From Gottschalkia acidurici 9a (GTDB lineage Bacteria; Bacillota; Clostridia; Tissierellales; Gottschalkiaceae): DNA of 64,000 bases. Both the position numbers and the translations under genes were made by a program. The stretch spans positions 496,001 through 560,000 of the forward strand of contig NC_018664.1 in NCBI RefSeq assembly GCF_000299355.1. Direction: 5' to 3'. Shown in pieces: positions 8,864 to 18,239 of the stretch. The notes beneath the pieces were generated by a model. That model was not told the DNA's origin and made no database searches. It worked only from the letters and a program-made list of their open reading frames with translations. How positions within the stretch are numbered: the first letter of the stretch is position 1; each line of letters begins with the position of its first letter.

Positions 8864-9400
8864 TTGCAAACTATCAGCTACAAAGAATTAAAAATATCCG
8901 AAATAAATTTACAGTTATTTGCAGACTTTAACCGTTATCAAGATGTGAAAAAATGTTGGCGCAAGGAAAACAATGAGTGGATATTAAAAGATATTTCCTT
9001 TACAGAACAGTGGGACTTACCTGAATATGATCACTTGATAAAATGTTTACATAGTACTATTAAAACAGGAGGTGTAGTATTTGGTGCTTTTTATGCCGAT
9101 ATACTTGTGGGATTTGCCTCTATTGAAAATCAATTGTTTGGTTCAAAATCAAAATATCTGCAGCTCTCAAATATATACACCTCTTATGGGAAACGTTGTA
9201 TAGGAATAGGTAAAGAACTGTTTTTACTTGTGTGTGAAAAAGCAAAACAGATGGGTGCTGAGAAGTTGTATATATCGGCTCATTCGTCGGAAGAATCACG
9301 GGCTTTTTATAAAGCTATTGGCTGTAATGAGGCAACAGAATACAATTTAAAATTAGTTGCTGAAGAACCTTGTGATTGCCAACTAGAATATGCGCTCTAG
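8864..9400 (+). CDS. GNAT-family N-acetyltransferase
   Basis: Protein of 178 aa. The acetyl-CoA core spans about residues 65-155: VFGAFYADILVGFASI (beta strands 2-4), SNIYTSYGKRCIGIGKELF (the Q/RxxGxG/A loop appears as KRCIGIG), and YISAHSSEESRAFYKAIGC (last helix with the FYKxxG motif). Starts at TTG 8864 with AGGAGG nine bases ahead; no better ATG exists. Acceptor unknown; many GNATs in such mosaic regions acetylate antibiotics or small amines. Stands alone. Confidence 0.8.
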   Translation: MQTISYKELKISEINLQLFADFNRYQDVKKCWRKENNEWILKDISFTEQWDLPEYDHLIKCLHSTIKTGGVVFGAFYADILVGFASIENQLFGSKSKYLQLSNIYTSYGKRCIGIGKELFLLVCEKAKQMGAEKLYISAHSSEESRAFYKAIGCNEATEYNLKLVAEEPCDCQLEYAL

Positions 9401-9552
9401 CTTCTTGTTATGATCATACCTTTAATTATTCTAAAATAAGAATAAGTTAGACATTGTAAGTTAAATATTAAAAGATATGAACGTATAGGTACATATCTCT
9501 TAATATTCTTGATACATGGGATAGATACGAACAATATCTTTAGGTAAATAAT

Positions 9553-9782
9553 ATGGTAAAAACAGATATTGATAAAATAACAAATTTTTTTAGTATGAAA
9601 GGATTTAATGATTTTAAAATGCTATTGCAGATAAATACAAGAGAGATTGATTTTGCAATTTTTATTTTACAGAACTTGGTACTCCTGTAAGAAGACATTT
9701 TGACTTGACTATGGAAAAACTCTCTAAAATGGAAGATCAAATATTAAAATTAAAAGAGAAAGCGAAAAGATATAAGTTGTAG
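9553..9782 (+). pseudogene. Frameshifted small protein relic
   Basis: MVKTDIDKITNFFSMKGFND... runs to about 9660. After a frame change it continues YFTELGTPVRRHFDLTMEKL and a Lys/Glu-rich helix ending AKRYKL. The coiled-coil end suggests a regulator fragment; no family assigned. Sequence from 9401 to 9552 holds nothing recognisable. Confidence 0.3.
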
Positions 9783-9894
9783 CAGCACTTCAAAGTGCTG
9801 GGAAAAAAGAATGATACTTTCGATGTGAATGCGCGGATGTGGAAATTCTAAAAAGCAGATTACTGAGGCTGATTTTTGAACAGGAGCTGAGGAA

Positions 9895-10653
9895 ATGAAT
9901 GATATTTTTATGTTTGGACAAAATTTCGGTGCTATAACAAATAGTATAAAATCAGACTTGCATAAGCATTGGCTGTTACAGCTATTTATTGGCGCTGATG
10001 AAAAACTAATAATTAACGTAGAGGGTCAAAGAATAAATTGCCGAGCCATAGCTGTGAATGTGAATACAATGCATGAGTTTTATTCTGGAAATTTAATTCA
10101 TTTTACAATGTTGGTAGATCCAACAACTCAATTAGGGAAATTTATGCGAGTATACTTACTAAAAGATAATCCGTATTATATTATTTGTGAGGATAGAGCA
10201 GTCAAATTACAAATGCATCTATTAAATGCAATTAATTATGGAAAAAGCCATAACTATTCGGTGTTAATAAAAAACGTTGTCAGCTATTTCGATGGCTATA
10301 CACCAATTGCAATTGATCAAAGAATAGAGATGTTATTAAGAATGATAGATACCTGTGATTGTGATGAGACACTTCATCAGGTGAAATATATCGCAAAAGC
10401 AATGTCCATATCAGAAAGCAGGCTCTCGCATCTTTTCAAAGAAGAAACTGGTATTCTACTGAAAAGTTATATTGTTCTTCATAAGCTACAAAGAGTATAC
10501 CAAAAGATATTTGACGGTGAAAGTATTACAGATGCAGCAATAGAATCAGGATTTAATTCATCGTCACATTTTGCTTTTATCAATAAAAAAATGACGGGTA
10601 TGTCAGCAAGGGATATTATCGCAGATAGCAGATTTTTGAAATTAAGTCTATAA
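9895..10653 (+). CDS. AraC-family transcriptional regulator
   Basis: Protein of 252 aa. The N-terminal half (residues 1-145) resembles a cupin-like sensing domain (HKHWLLQLFIGADEKLIIN). The C-terminal 100 residues are a double helix-turn-helix: IAKAMSISESRLSHLFKEET and a second helix pair ending ITDAAIESGFNSSSHFAFIN. Start ATG has a GCTGAGGA ribosome site. It sits 45 bases upstream of the transglutaminase-like gene and may regulate it or the surrounding small genes. Ligand unknown. Confidence 0.8.
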   Translation: MNDIFMFGQNFGAITNSIKSDLHKHWLLQLFIGADEKLIINVEGQRINCRAIAVNVNTMHEFYSGNLIHFTMLVDPTTQLGKFMRVYLLKDNPYYIICEDRAVKLQMHLLNAINYGKSHNYSVLIKNVVSYFDGYTPIAIDQRIEMLLRMIDTCDCDETLHQVKYIAKAMSISESRLSHLFKEETGILLKSYIVLHKLQRVYQKIFDGESITDAAIESGFNSSSHFAFINKKMTGMSARDIIADSRFLKLSL

Positions 10654-10698
10654 ATAAATTTGTATAATATGATTATCAAGATATAAGGAGGTCATATT

Positions 10699-11403
10699 AT
10701 GAAAGAGTATTTACAGGTAACACCTATGTTGAATTATGATAGTAATGTGATACAGCAGTTAGTTAAAAACAGGAAATGGAAAGATAAAGATGAGTTTCAA
10801 AAGATACTTGAGATATATAATTTTGTTAGGGATGAAATAAAATTTGGCTATAATGTTGATGACACCATAAAAGCAAGTAGAGTTTTAGAAGACGGTTATG
10901 GGCAGTGTAATACTAAAGGGACTTTATTTATGGCTCTGCTTAGATCTGTTGGTATCCCATGCCGAATTCATGGGTTTACTATCAACAAAGCTCTTCAAAA
11001 AGGCGCTATGACAGGTTTAATGTACAGTGTTGCTCCCCAAAATATTGTCCATAGTTGGGTGGAGATTTTTTTTGAAGGAAACTGGTTAAATATAGAGGGG
11101 TTTATACTTGATGTTCCTTATTTAAACAAACTCCAAGAAAAGTTTTATGAATGTAATGGAAATTTTTGTGGATACTGTGTAGCAACCAATGATTTTAAAA
11201 AACCACAAATCTATTGGAATAAAAATGATACCTATATACAAAAGGAAGGGATCAATCAGGACTATGGAATATTTAACTCTCCGGATGAATTCTTCAGGAA
11301 GCATAGTCAAGAATTCTCGCCATTGAAGAAATGGTTTTATCAGAATATTGGTAGAAAGCTTATGAATCAAAATGTATCTAAAATTAGAGGAGACGTAAAA
11401 TGA
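10699..11403 (+). CDS. Transglutaminase-like cysteine protease-fold protein
   Basis: Protein of 234 aa with the transglutaminase-like core. Catalytic Cys is C70 in EDGYGQCNTKGTLFMALLRS and His is H118 in NIVHSWVEIFF. The third residue, usually Asp about 15 positions later, is either E133 or D138 (NIEGFILD), so the triad is not fully certain. Bacterial members are often peptidases or amidases of unknown substrate. No signal peptide, so probably cytoplasmic. AAGGAGG lies eight bases before the ATG. Probably co-transcribed with the AraC gene upstream. Confidence 0.75.
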   Translation: MKEYLQVTPMLNYDSNVIQQLVKNRKWKDKDEFQKILEIYNFVRDEIKFGYNVDDTIKASRVLEDGYGQCNTKGTLFMALLRSVGIPCRIHGFTINKALQKGAMTGLMYSVAPQNIVHSWVEIFFEGNWLNIEGFILDVPYLNKLQEKFYECNGNFCGYCVATNDFKKPQIYWNKNDTYIQKEGINQDYGIFNSPDEFFRKHSQEFSPLKKWFYQNIGRKLMNQNVSKIRGDVK

Positions 11404-11681
11404 TATAAAAATTAAACATATTTCTCTGAAAGATTATCTGATTTAAACTTAAAAAAATGATGAGTCTTTTTAAGAAAGGCACCTCTCACCAAGCAAGTAC
11501 TGGATTCTAACGCATCTATTTTGTATCCTCAAGGCATGCGGAGACGGTTGTTCTTTTGACAAAGAACAAAATAGATAGAGTGATGGATAAAATTCTAATG
11601 CTTTGTGAGTATGAAACTATAATTTTGATGTCGTAGTATGTATTTGGGATCTTAAGAATAAGACCGATGGGAGAATTAAAT

Positions 11682-12284
11682 ATGGGAAATACCCATACCT
11701 TTAATATGATGGCTAGCAGATATGATACTTTTGAAAGGATTCAAATTGCAAAGTTAACATCAGATGCCATTCGTGAATGCTTAATCGATTCTAATAATAA
11801 GAATGCTATTGATTTTGGATGTGAAACTGGTCTTGTTGGAAGGAACTTATTAAATGAATTCAATTCTATGATTTTTATGGATACGTCACAGAATATGATT
11901 GATCAGATAAAACAAAAAATTATTGACTTTAACATTCAAAATGTAGATACATTATGTTTTGATTTGGAAAAAGAAAGCTTATTGGATTTACGTGTGGACT
12001 ATATTTTTATGTCTCAGGTTCTACTTCATATTAATGATATAGAGTTAGTTTTATCAAGACTATATGAAATTTTAAATGTAGGAGGACATTTAATAATAGT
12101 AGATTTTAATAAAAATGAGAAAGTAGTTTCAGATATGGTCCATAACGGATTTGATCAAGTAGAGCTTATTAAGCTTATGACTAAATTAGGATTTAAAGAA
12201 ACTCAATCCAAAATTTTTTATACCGGAAGTAAAATATTTATGAATCATGATGCATCTTTATTTATACTTGATGCTCAGAAATAA
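11682..12284 (+). CDS. Class I SAM-dependent methyltransferase, copy 2
   Basis: Protein of 200 aa, a close duplicate of the gene at 2887; similarity extends about 50 bases upstream of the start. The SAM-binding loop reads IDFGCETGLVG, where copy 1 has IDFGCGTGLVG. Replacing the second glycine of the loop with glutamate would be expected to hinder SAM binding, so this copy may be inactive. The ATG at 11682 has a GGGAGA site; an in-frame ATG at 11667 overlaps that site. Sequence 11404-11640 upstream is non-coding with scraps of decayed coding sequence. Confidence 0.75.
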   Translation: MGNTHTFNMMASRYDTFERIQIAKLTSDAIRECLIDSNNKNAIDFGCETGLVGRNLLNEFNSMIFMDTSQNMIDQIKQKIIDFNIQNVDTLCFDLEKESLLDLRVDYIFMSQVLLHINDIELVLSRLYEILNVGGHLIIVDFNKNEKVVSDMVHNGFDQVELIKLMTKLGFKETQSKIFYTGSKIFMNHDASLFILDAQK

Positions 12285-12425
12285 ACTTTCAGTCAGGAAT
12301 TTTAGTTCTATGATAGCTTTAAGATTAATTTGTTAAAGAGAAAAATGTATTAAATAAATCTTGCAGTTATAAAAGATATGGAGAAGTAAGTTTAATATAG
12401 AATGAATATAATGTTTAGGTATAAT

Positions 12426-12463
12426 AAAAGACATCTACAGTAATTATAGTAGATGTCTTTTGT
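12426..12463 (+). terminator. Hairpin terminator
   Basis: Perfect 13-bp stem: AAAAGACATCTAC (12426-12438) and GTAGATGTCTTTT (12449-12461). Ends the copy 2 methyltransferase unit. 12464-12717 shows no gene and should hold the promoter of the next operon. Confidence 0.85.
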
Positions 12464-12717
12464 TATGGTTAAATACGAGTAAAAATAATTGGAAATATTT
12501 CTTATATTTGTTTGAGAAACTTACACGCTTAGAATATAATTAGAGTTGACAAGATAAATAATTTTAAAATTAAGTGGTCAAGTATCATCGAATAAAAATG
12601 TATAAAGACAATATTTATTCAACAAAACCTTAACTTTTCTATTGAGATGATGTATGTACGGTGTTATAAATACATAAACCTTATGTATTGAGAAAAAATA
12701 TAAGGATGGTGAAGAGA

Positions 12718-13404
12718 ATGAAAAAGATATTATTAGTGGAAGATGATTGGTTATTGAATCAAACTTTAGCTTTTCATTTAACAACAGAAGGATATGAAGT
12801 AATCTCTTCACATAATACAGTATCTTCTATAGAATATTTCTCAAGAGATAATTTTGACTTGATTATACTAGATATAAATCTTCCTGATGGAAACGGTTTT
12901 GATTTATGTAAAATGTGGAGTGATAAAACAACAGCACCTATTATATTTTTAACTGCAAATGACATGGAAAGTGATATGCTAAAGGGATATGAGCTAGGCG
13001 CAGAGGATTATATTACAAAACCATTCCATGTTAGTGTTTTTCTTAAAAAAGTAGGAGTTTTATTAAAAAATACTAGTAAAAAGAGTATAGAACATATCTA
13101 TGATGATGGAAATTTGTTTTTAAACTTTACTAAGCGAACATCTATGCTACAAGGCGAAAATCTTGAAATGACTACAGGGGAGTTCAATCTATTATATCTA
13201 CTTGTTGCGAACTATAGAATGGTATTAACAAGAAGACTGTTATTGGAAAAGCTATGGGATGAAAATGAAAAATATGTGGATGAAAACGCCTTAACTATGA
13301 TGATTAGTCGTATTCGATCAAAGATTGAGACTAAAGATAAAAAATACATTAAGACAATCTATGGAATGGGATATCAATGGGTGGGAGATACCTATGGAGA
13401 ATAG
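12718..13404 (+). CDS. OmpR-family response regulator
   Basis: Protein of 228 aa: receiver with E8/D9/D10 acidic pocket, phosphoacceptor D52 (IILDINLP), GAEDYITKPF, then a winged helix ending IKTIYGMGYQW. Start is uncertain: ATG 12718 gives the usual receiver N-terminus MKKILLVED, while ATG 12706 or GTG 12709 would add a few residues. It overlaps the kinase by 11 bases. With the kinase and the following ABC transporter it forms a likely peptide-antibiotic sensing and export module. Confidence 0.88.
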   Translation: MKKILLVEDDWLLNQTLAFHLTTEGYEVISSHNTVSSIEYFSRDNFDLIILDINLPDGNGFDLCKMWSDKTTAPIIFLTANDMESDMLKGYELGAEDYITKPFHVSVFLKKVGVLLKNTSKKSIEHIYDDGNLFLNFTKRTSMLQGENLEMTTGEFNLLYLLVANYRMVLTRRLLLEKLWDENEKYVDENALTMMISRIRSKIETKDKKYIKTIYGMGYQWVGDTYGE

Positions 13405-14338
13405 TATAAAATTACTATTATTTTCATCAGCTACTTATCTTATCATCATATTGATTTTTTATACTAACAAGAAAAAGACTATTAATAAGTATATGAATTT
13501 TATCAATATCTTAAATGACTCACTAACTTATTTAATTAATAGAGATTATCAAAAACTTAATAAACTACGAACTTTAGACGAAACCTTTGATTCAAAAGTA
13601 AATCAAAAGATATTGAGATTATCGAAAATTTGGCAGGAAGAATCTTTGCAAGGATTAAAAGAAAAAAAGAATTTACAAAGTTTAATTTCAGATGTATCTC
13701 ATCAAGTAAAAACTCCTATAACTAATCTGAAGATGCTACAACTAGCTTTAGGTAATGATAAAGTATCTAAAAAAGATAAGGAAAAACTATTAAAATCTAT
13801 GGATGGTCAGTTGGACAAAATACATTTTCTACTAGATTCTATGATTAAATCATCAAGATTAGAAACAGGATTAATTCAATTAAAAAAGATCCAATTGAAT
13901 TTATTTGACACTATTGCTGAAGCTATATCTGGTATTACAGTAAACGCTGAAAAGAAAGGTATAGAAATTATTGTAGATTGTCCAGAAAAATATATTTTGT
14001 CACATGACAAAAAGTGGACAGCAGAAGCTTTATTTAATGTATTAGAAAATGCAATTAAATACTCGCCAGAGAATACAAGAATAGAAGTTAAGGTACAAAA
14101 GTGGAAGATGTACACAAAGATAGATATTATAGATGAAGGTATAGGCATTCATGAAAAGGATTTTGGGAAGGTATTTCAAAGGTTTTTTAGACAAGAAAGT
14201 AGTTATGACAAAGAAGGAGTAGGAATTGGACTTTATTTATCACGAGAGATTATTCAAAAACAAGATGGATATATAAAGGTAGCATCCATTGTAGGAGAAG
14301 GTTCAACTTTTTCTGTTTTTTTGCCAAATGATTTTTAA
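13394..14338 (+). CDS. Sensor histidine kinase with one N-terminal membrane segment
   Basis: Protein of 314 aa. Only one hydrophobic segment is seen (about residues 5-23), followed directly by a cytoplasmic helix, the HisKA box SDVSHQVKTPITNLKML, and an ATPase domain with NVLENAIKYSPE, DEGIGIHEKDF and GVGIGLYLS. The absence of an extracellular sensor domain is typical of kinases that take their signal from a partner ABC transporter. The ATG at 13394 lies inside the end of the regulator gene; the in-frame extension upstream overlaps regulator coding sequence and is rejected. The ABC transporter begins 130 bases downstream past a terminator. Confidence 0.88.
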   Translation: MENSIKLLLFSSATYLIIILIFYTNKKKTINKYMNFINILNDSLTYLINRDYQKLNKLRTLDETFDSKVNQKILRLSKIWQEESLQGLKEKKNLQSLISDVSHQVKTPITNLKMLQLALGNDKVSKKDKEKLLKSMDGQLDKIHFLLDSMIKSSRLETGLIQLKKIQLNLFDTIAEAISGITVNAEKKGIEIIVDCPEKYILSHDKKWTAEALFNVLENAIKYSPENTRIEVKVQKWKMYTKIDIIDEGIGIHEKDFGKVFQRFFRQESSYDKEGVGIGLYLSREIIQKQDGYIKVASIVGEGSTFSVFLPNDF

Positions 14339-14349
14339 AGGTTATATCT

Positions 14350-14393
14350 AGTACCAATTCTAACAAAAAAGTTAGAATTGGTACTATTTTTTT
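14350..14393 (+). terminator. Hairpin terminator between kinase and ABC transporter
   Basis: Perfect 15-bp stem: AGTACCAATTCTAAC (14350-14364) and GTTAGAATTGGTACT (14371-14385) with a six-A loop and a T tract. It separates the two-component genes from the transporter, so the transporter probably has its own promoter in 14394-14455. Confidence 0.9.
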
Positions 14394-14468
14394 AGCAAAA
14401 TAAGATTTTTTGTTATATTTCTGTTAGTTTTACTTGATAAAGTTATCTTAAGAAAGGGGGAAAACAGA

Positions 14469-15137
14469 ATGAATATATTAGAAGCAATGGACTTAAAAAA
14501 ATACTATGGAGAAGAACCCAATATTGTAAAAGCTTTAGATGAGGTAAACTTAACTGTGAAAAACGGTGAGTTTCTTGCAATTGTGGGAACCTCAGGATCA
14601 GGTAAGTCTACTTTGTTAAATATATTAGGTGGTTTAGATAATCCTACTAAAGGAAAGGTGATTGTAGCTGAAAAGGATATTTCTCAACTGTCTGATGACG
14701 AATTAACTATATTTAGAAGAAGAAATGTAGGATTTGTTTTTCAAAACTACAATCTAATACCTATGTTAAATCTTTATGAAAATATTGTTCTACCACTGGA
14801 TCTAGACGGAGAAACAATTGATGAAGAGTATATAGAAGAAATAATTAAGTTATTACATTTAAAAGATAAAAAACAAAGGTTTCCTAATTATTTATCAGGA
14901 GGAGAGCAACAAAGAGGGGCAATAGCAAGAGCTTTGGCAACTAAGCCATCCATCATTTTAGCAGATGAGCCTACTGGGAATTTGGACAGCAAAACTAGCT
15001 CTGAAGTTTTGGGTCTATTAAAAAGAACAAGTAAACAATTTAATCAAACTATCGTGATGATTACCCATAATAATGAAATTGCCCAATTAGCCGATCGTAT
15101 AATCCGAATTGAAGATGGGAGAATTTCTAATAGATAG
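14469..15137 (+). CDS. ABC transporter ATPase, MacB/LolD type
   Basis: Protein of 222 aa with Walker A GTSGSGKST, Q-loop FVFQNYNLIPMLN, signature LSGGEQQRGAIARALA, Walker B IILADEPTG and H-loop MITHN. It energises the FtsX-type permease encoded just downstream. The family extrudes or detaches peptides and lipoproteins rather than taking up nutrients. AAAGGGGG lies before the ATG. The neighbouring two-component system suggests induction by a membrane-active compound (inference). Confidence 0.92.
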   Translation: MNILEAMDLKKYYGEEPNIVKALDEVNLTVKNGEFLAIVGTSGSGKSTLLNILGGLDNPTKGKVIVAEKDISQLSDDELTIFRRRNVGFVFQNYNLIPMLNLYENIVLPLDLDGETIDEEYIEEIIKLLHLKDKKQRFPNYLSGGEQQRGAIARALATKPSIILADEPTGNLDSKTSSEVLGLLKRTSKQFNQTIVMITHNNEIAQLADRIIRIEDGRISNR

Positions 15138-15147
15138 GAGGATGGTC

Positions 15148-17541
15148 ATGATAGCAAATAATAATAAAAAAGTCATACAAAAATTAGCTAATAGAAGTGT
15201 AAAATTTAATGGAACAAGAAATATTTTTATACTAATAACTATTATATTATCCGTTTCATTAGTAGGTGTTATATCCCTTACTCAATCAGCAAGACAACAG
15301 AAAATGAAAAGTCAACTTAATATGTCACAGCATGTTATGTATGAGAATGTAAATGAAGAGAACATTGAGAAATTAAAAGCTTCTGATGAAGTAGATTTTT
15401 TAACTGTAGCGAAGTTTGGTGATAGTTTTAAGATACAGAATGAGATGATTTATCCAGTTTATTTTGAAAAGGATACAAAGAGCATAAAGACAATAGCAAT
15501 ATCGGAGGGAAATTATCCTGAAAAATCAAATGAAATTGTAGTGTATAAGCCTATGTTAAACTTATTTGATAATGTAAAAAACATAGGAGATAATATAAAG
15601 ATAAAATTTTTAGATGGTAGAGAAGAGGAATTTATTATTAGTGGATTTATGGAAGGAAACGAGAATTCTAGTGTCTATAGAGTATTATTTTCTAAAGAAT
15701 ATTCAGAAAATGGACAACAGCTGAAAGATATACCTTATACGATTCTTTGCAAAATAAAAAATGCAGATATGATGTCAGAAAATCAATTTTTAGATACTGT
15801 AAGAGGAATTGGAAAAAATGCAGGGATTGAAAGAAAAGACATAAATCCAAATAACTTTTTTGCAAATTATCTAACCCTATCCATACAAGATGGTTTAGTC
15901 ATAATTGTCGTATCTTTAGGAGTTCTATTCGTGAGCATATTGGTTGTATATAGTATATTCTATATTTCAGTTTTAGAGAATATTCAAAGATTCGGTCAAC
16001 TTAGAACAATAGGAACTTCTAAAAAACAAATTAAAGCTATTGTAAGAAGAGAGGGAAAAATCATGTTTTATATGGGAACCCCTATAGGACTTTTAATAGC
16101 TTGGATAATTTCATACTGGATTATTCCAGAAGGATGGAGTTTGAAGTATACACTTATTATAAGTTTAATGATAGCAATTACTGAACTAATCACTATTATC
16201 ATATCAGTTCAAAAACCGGCAAAAATAGCTTCTGCTATTTCACCTGTAGAGGCATCGAAATTTTCAGGATACAAAGAAAGAGAACTAAAGGAAACTAATG
16301 AATTGCATAGAAAATTATCTTCCTTTTCTATGGCGAAAATTAGTTTAAAAAGAAATAAGAATAAATCTCTTTTAACACTAATTTCACTTGGAATAGGTGG
16401 AGCTTTATTTATTATGAGTACAACTTTGATAGTATCTACTTCTTTGGAACAATATTCAAGACAAGGCATGTATGGATTGGGAGAATATATTATTGGTTTT
16501 GATTATAATACAGTACAGACCATTGATAAGGGAATAACAGGAGCCCAATTGAAAAACCCAATGAATGAAGAATTGATAAAAAAGATAGAATCAATACCGG
16601 AAATTAATGAAATCATTAAATTTCATAGAACATCTATAAGATATGATTATAAAGAAGTAGTTAATAAAAAAGATTATCTATCAGCATTTAATAGAGAAGA
16701 CATTGATATAATAAATAAAACATTGCTAGAAGGATCTTTTAATTATGATGAAATGATAAAAAATGATGAAATCCTCGTTACATTAAATGATTTTATTAAA
16801 GAATTCTATGGATGGAAATTTGACATTGGAGATAAAGTTAATCTTAGATTCTTTGATGGAGAGAAAGAGGTTGAAAAATCTTTTAAGATTATAGGGTCTA
16901 TAGATGACAGTAAAGTTACAACTAATTATGGTATATTTGTACTGCCAATTGAAAAGCTAAAACAGTTATTTCCAAGTATTAATACAATAGATACATTAAT
17001 AATATCTGTAAATGACTTTGAGAAGGAAGGGGATAAAGTAGAAGAAAATATATATAATTTAATAGAAAGAAGTCCTTTACTTGAGATGAATACATTAAGG
17101 GAAAGATTAGCAGAAGACAAAGAGTCATTTGGCTTAAGAAATAAAGTGATAGTAGGATTAAGTGGATTTATCATCTTATTTAGTTTAATCAATCTAGTTA
17201 ATACAATAATAACTAATATTATTTCAAGAAAAAAAGAATTTGCAATGCTTCAATCTATTGGATTAAGCAATAAGCAATTAGCAAGAATGATTCAATTTGA
17301 AGGACTAGGCTTATCTTTTGGGAATTTAGTAATAACTTTGGTATTTGGGACAGCATTAGGATATGGATTAGTACGAATAATACAGAACTCTGGAGTAAAA
17401 TACGCTCACTACCGTTTTCCGATATGGTACTTTATTATATATATTATAATTATTACTATAGTGCCTTTAGTTGTTTCCAGTGTTCTAGTAAGACTATTTC
17501 AGAAGGAAAGTCTGGTTTCAAGATTGCGTAATGTTGATTAA
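15148..17541 (+). CDS. FtsX-family ABC permease, two FtsX domains
   Basis: Protein of 797 aa. TM1 near residues 15-35 is followed by a large extracellular domain of about 200 residues, then a first FtsX block of three helices (about 240-360). A second helix, second extracellular domain and second FtsX block follow, ending at about residue 790. EFAMLQSIGLSNKQLARMIQ is the typical FtsX coupling segment, and LRTIGTSKKQIKAIVRREGK is its first-half counterpart. The ATG at 15148 is preceded by TAGGAGG at the best distance. It forms a transporter with the ATPase upstream; likely role is defence against peptide antibiotics or lipoprotein handling. Confidence 0.88.
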   Translation: MIANNNKKVIQKLANRSVKFNGTRNIFILITIILSVSLVGVISLTQSARQQKMKSQLNMSQHVMYENVNEENIEKLKASDEVDFLTVAKFGDSFKIQNEMIYPVYFEKDTKSIKTIAISEGNYPEKSNEIVVYKPMLNLFDNVKNIGDNIKIKFLDGREEEFIISGFMEGNENSSVYRVLFSKEYSENGQQLKDIPYTILCKIKNADMMSENQFLDTVRGIGKNAGIERKDINPNNFFANYLTLSIQDGLVIIVVSLGVLFVSILVVYSIFYISVLENIQRFGQLRTIGTSKKQIKAIVRREGKIMFYMGTPIGLLIAWIISYWIIPEGWSLKYTLIISLMIAITELITIIISVQKPAKIASAISPVEASKFSGYKERELKETNELHRKLSSFSMAKISLKRNKNKSLLTLISLGIGGALFIMSTTLIVSTSLEQYSRQGMYGLGEYIIGFDYNTVQTIDKGITGAQLKNPMNEELIKKIESIPEINEIIKFHRTSIRYDYKEVVNKKDYLSAFNREDIDIINKTLLEGSFNYDEMIKNDEILVTLNDFIKEFYGWKFDIGDKVNLRFFDGEKEVEKSFKIIGSIDDSKVTTNYGIFVLPIEKLKQLFPSINTIDTLIISVNDFEKEGDKVEENIYNLIERSPLLEMNTLRERLAEDKESFGLRNKVIVGLSGFIILFSLINLVNTIITNIISRKKEFAMLQSIGLSNKQLARMIQFEGLGLSFGNLVITLVFGTALGYGLVRIIQNSGVKYAHYRFPIWYFIIYIIIITIVPLVVSSVLVRLFQKESLVSRLRNVD

Positions 17542-17644
17542 TAAAGGAATTGGGTATCTTGTAGTTATTAATGACATGTACCAAGAAATCCTGTTTGAAA
17601 ATGAAACCTTAGACTCTATCAGATTAGATGAGGTGATATTTTTA

Positions 17645-18165
17645 TAAAGTATAAGAATTTTATGAAATATACATGTGTTGATGGCGAAATGGTAATTGTT
17701 CCAGAACAGGCTGAGGTTGTTAGAAGGATATTTGACTTGTATTACAAGGTTTATCATTTGGACAGATAAAAGATTACCTAGAGTCAATGGGAATTAAAGC
17801 TGTTACAGGTAATGATCATTGGGATACAACTACTATTCAGAAAATACTCAAGAATGAGAAATACAAGGGAGATACTATGCTGCAAAAGCCCCATACTGAA
17901 GATTTCATAACAGGCAGAAAAAGCAAGAGTGTTGGGCAAAGGGGTCACTACTATGTAACGAATAGTCAACCAACCATAGTTTCAGTCGAAGTATTTGATA
18001 AGGTTCAGGAAGAAGTGGCAAGTTAGGCAAGGTTTGTTCATGAAAAGGATGACACAGTGAACTTCAGTAAAAGCAAATATAACGGAAAATATCTCTTAGG
18101 AAATTTGCTTGTGTGTAATGATTGTGGAGCCTCCCCTTATTGCATATACAGCAAAAACTAATCAC
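17645..18165 (+). pseudogene. Relic of a large serine recombinase
   Basis: Fragments in several frames read KYTCVDGEMVIVPEQAEVVR then RRIFDLYY; IKAVTGNDHWDTTTIQKILK then NEKYKGDTMLQ; and VNFSKSKYNGKYLLGNLLVC then CNDCG. These are the recombinase and zinc-ribbon parts of TnpX/TndX-type large serine recombinases. Frameshifts and a stop at 18024 break it, and the catalytic serine domain is absent. It marks a former transposon or integrative element between the ABC transporter and the oxidase. The short stretch 17542-17645 before it shows no clear gene. Confidence 0.75.
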
Positions 18166-18239
18166 AGTCATATAATAATATTAGCTCAAATTTTGAGATT
18201 CTTTTAAAAAATAAATTATATAGACTGGAGATGCAAATT

